Below are positions 5,407-5,539 of a DNA stretch of 5,539 bases, in pieces; positions within the stretch are counted from its first letter, which is position 1; every line of letters starts with the position of its first letter. The DNA comes from Nitrospina sp. (GTDB lineage: Bacteria; Nitrospinota; Nitrospinia; Nitrospinales; VA-1). The position numbers and the translations under genes were made by a program. The stretch lies in NCBI GenBank assembly GCA_018665625.1, contig JABJCF010000016.1:1-5539 (forward strand), written 5' to 3'. Below the pieces are notes generated by a model that saw only the letters and a list, made by a program, of their open reading frames with translations, was not told the origin of the DNA and ran no database searches.

Positions 5407-5539
5407 GGGCAGAGTAAATTCGTACCAGTGTGGCGGAGTAAAAGTGTACCACTCGGGTTAAAAAATATAGGTTATTAGATCATGATCTTTGTAGCAGTAG
5501 TGCCTGTTGGCCCTGTGTGTAAACTGCGTAGCAGTTTTC
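5401..5539. mobile_element. Putative IS21-family terminus (partial, continues beyond window)
   Basis: The segment begins TGTCAAGGGC and carries two imperfect ~22-bp tandem repeats, CAGAGTAAATTCGTACCA (5410-5427) and CGGAGTAAAAGTGTACCA (5434-5451). Multiple internal terminal repeats with a GTACCA core and a 5'-TG end are, as I recall, typical of IS21-family ends. GC rises from about 26% just left of 5401 to about 43% in 5401-5539, consistent with a foreign boundary. The end of the window holds a 7-bp hairpin. The istA/istB genes expected in this family would lie to the right. The other end and target duplication are out of view, so family and exact boundary are inferred. Confidence 0.55.
5521..5537. 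repeat. Hairpin at the right edge inside the putative IS end
   Basis: AAACTGC (5521-5527) and GCAGTTT (5531-5537) are a perfect 7-bp inverted repeat with a GTA loop. It is preceded by GGCCCTGTGTGT and cut by the window end just as further pairing (G5519-C5539) may continue. I recall similar palindromes with CTGTG...CACAG flanks in the leader before istA of IS21-type elements. Confidence 0.5.

Overview
The window looks like bacterial chromosome, probably from a Gram-negative. Evidence is a class I (enterobacterial-type) adenylate cyclase, a MotA-type stator subunit, and an FKBP with a Sec signal peptide, which implies a periplasm. Base composition is moderate to low in GC. The mix would fit a deltaproteobacterial, Nitrospinota-like or gammaproteobacterial lineage, but I cannot place it more precisely from sequence alone.

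Layout. Positions 1-3875 on the + strand hold three tightly packed genes: a class I adenylate cyclase cut off at its 5' end by the window edge, a MotA-family proton-channel protein 29 bp later, and a pentapeptide-repeat protein 6 bp after that. The spacing suggests one transcript. No MotB/OmpA partner follows motA, which is unusual. The pentapeptide protein holds one five-residue register without an insertion or deletion from about residue 20 to its C-terminus. A 100-bp convergent gap follows, containing a ladder of mutually exclusive hairpins. Positions 4997-3976 on the - strand then encode two SlyD-type FKBP prolyl isomerases: first an exported one with a signal peptide, then a cytoplasmic SlyD with a short His-rich tail. 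They are probably one operon.

Positions 4998-5400 have no gene but are not empty. On the - strand, a textbook intrinsic terminator lies only about 16 nt before the ribosome-binding site of the first FKBP gene, with an extended -10 promoter candidate just upstream of it. This is an attenuator-like arrangement, or else the end of a separate leftward transcript. Further right is a very AT-rich stretch with three related copies of a ~20-bp repeat, two in one orientation and one inverted. At 5401 the composition changes abruptly, and the sequence looks like the terminus of an IS21-family insertion sequence: a TG start, two ~22-bp internal repeats with a GTACCA core, and a later hairpin. Its transposase genes would lie beyond the window. 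The terminus carries an outward TTGACA that sits 17 bp from a CATATT in the flanking DNA, a possible hybrid promoter aimed at the FKBP operon.

How the genes might work together: the + strand cluster could couple cAMP synthesis to a stator-like ion channel, but that rests only on gene adjacency. The two FKBPs plausibly cover prolyl isomerisation/chaperoning on either side of the inner membrane. I see no CRISPR array, tRNA or rRNA. The most noteworthy items are the orphan MotA plus pentapeptide pair linked to adenylate cyclase, and the terminator/IS-end arrangement upstream of the FKBP pair.
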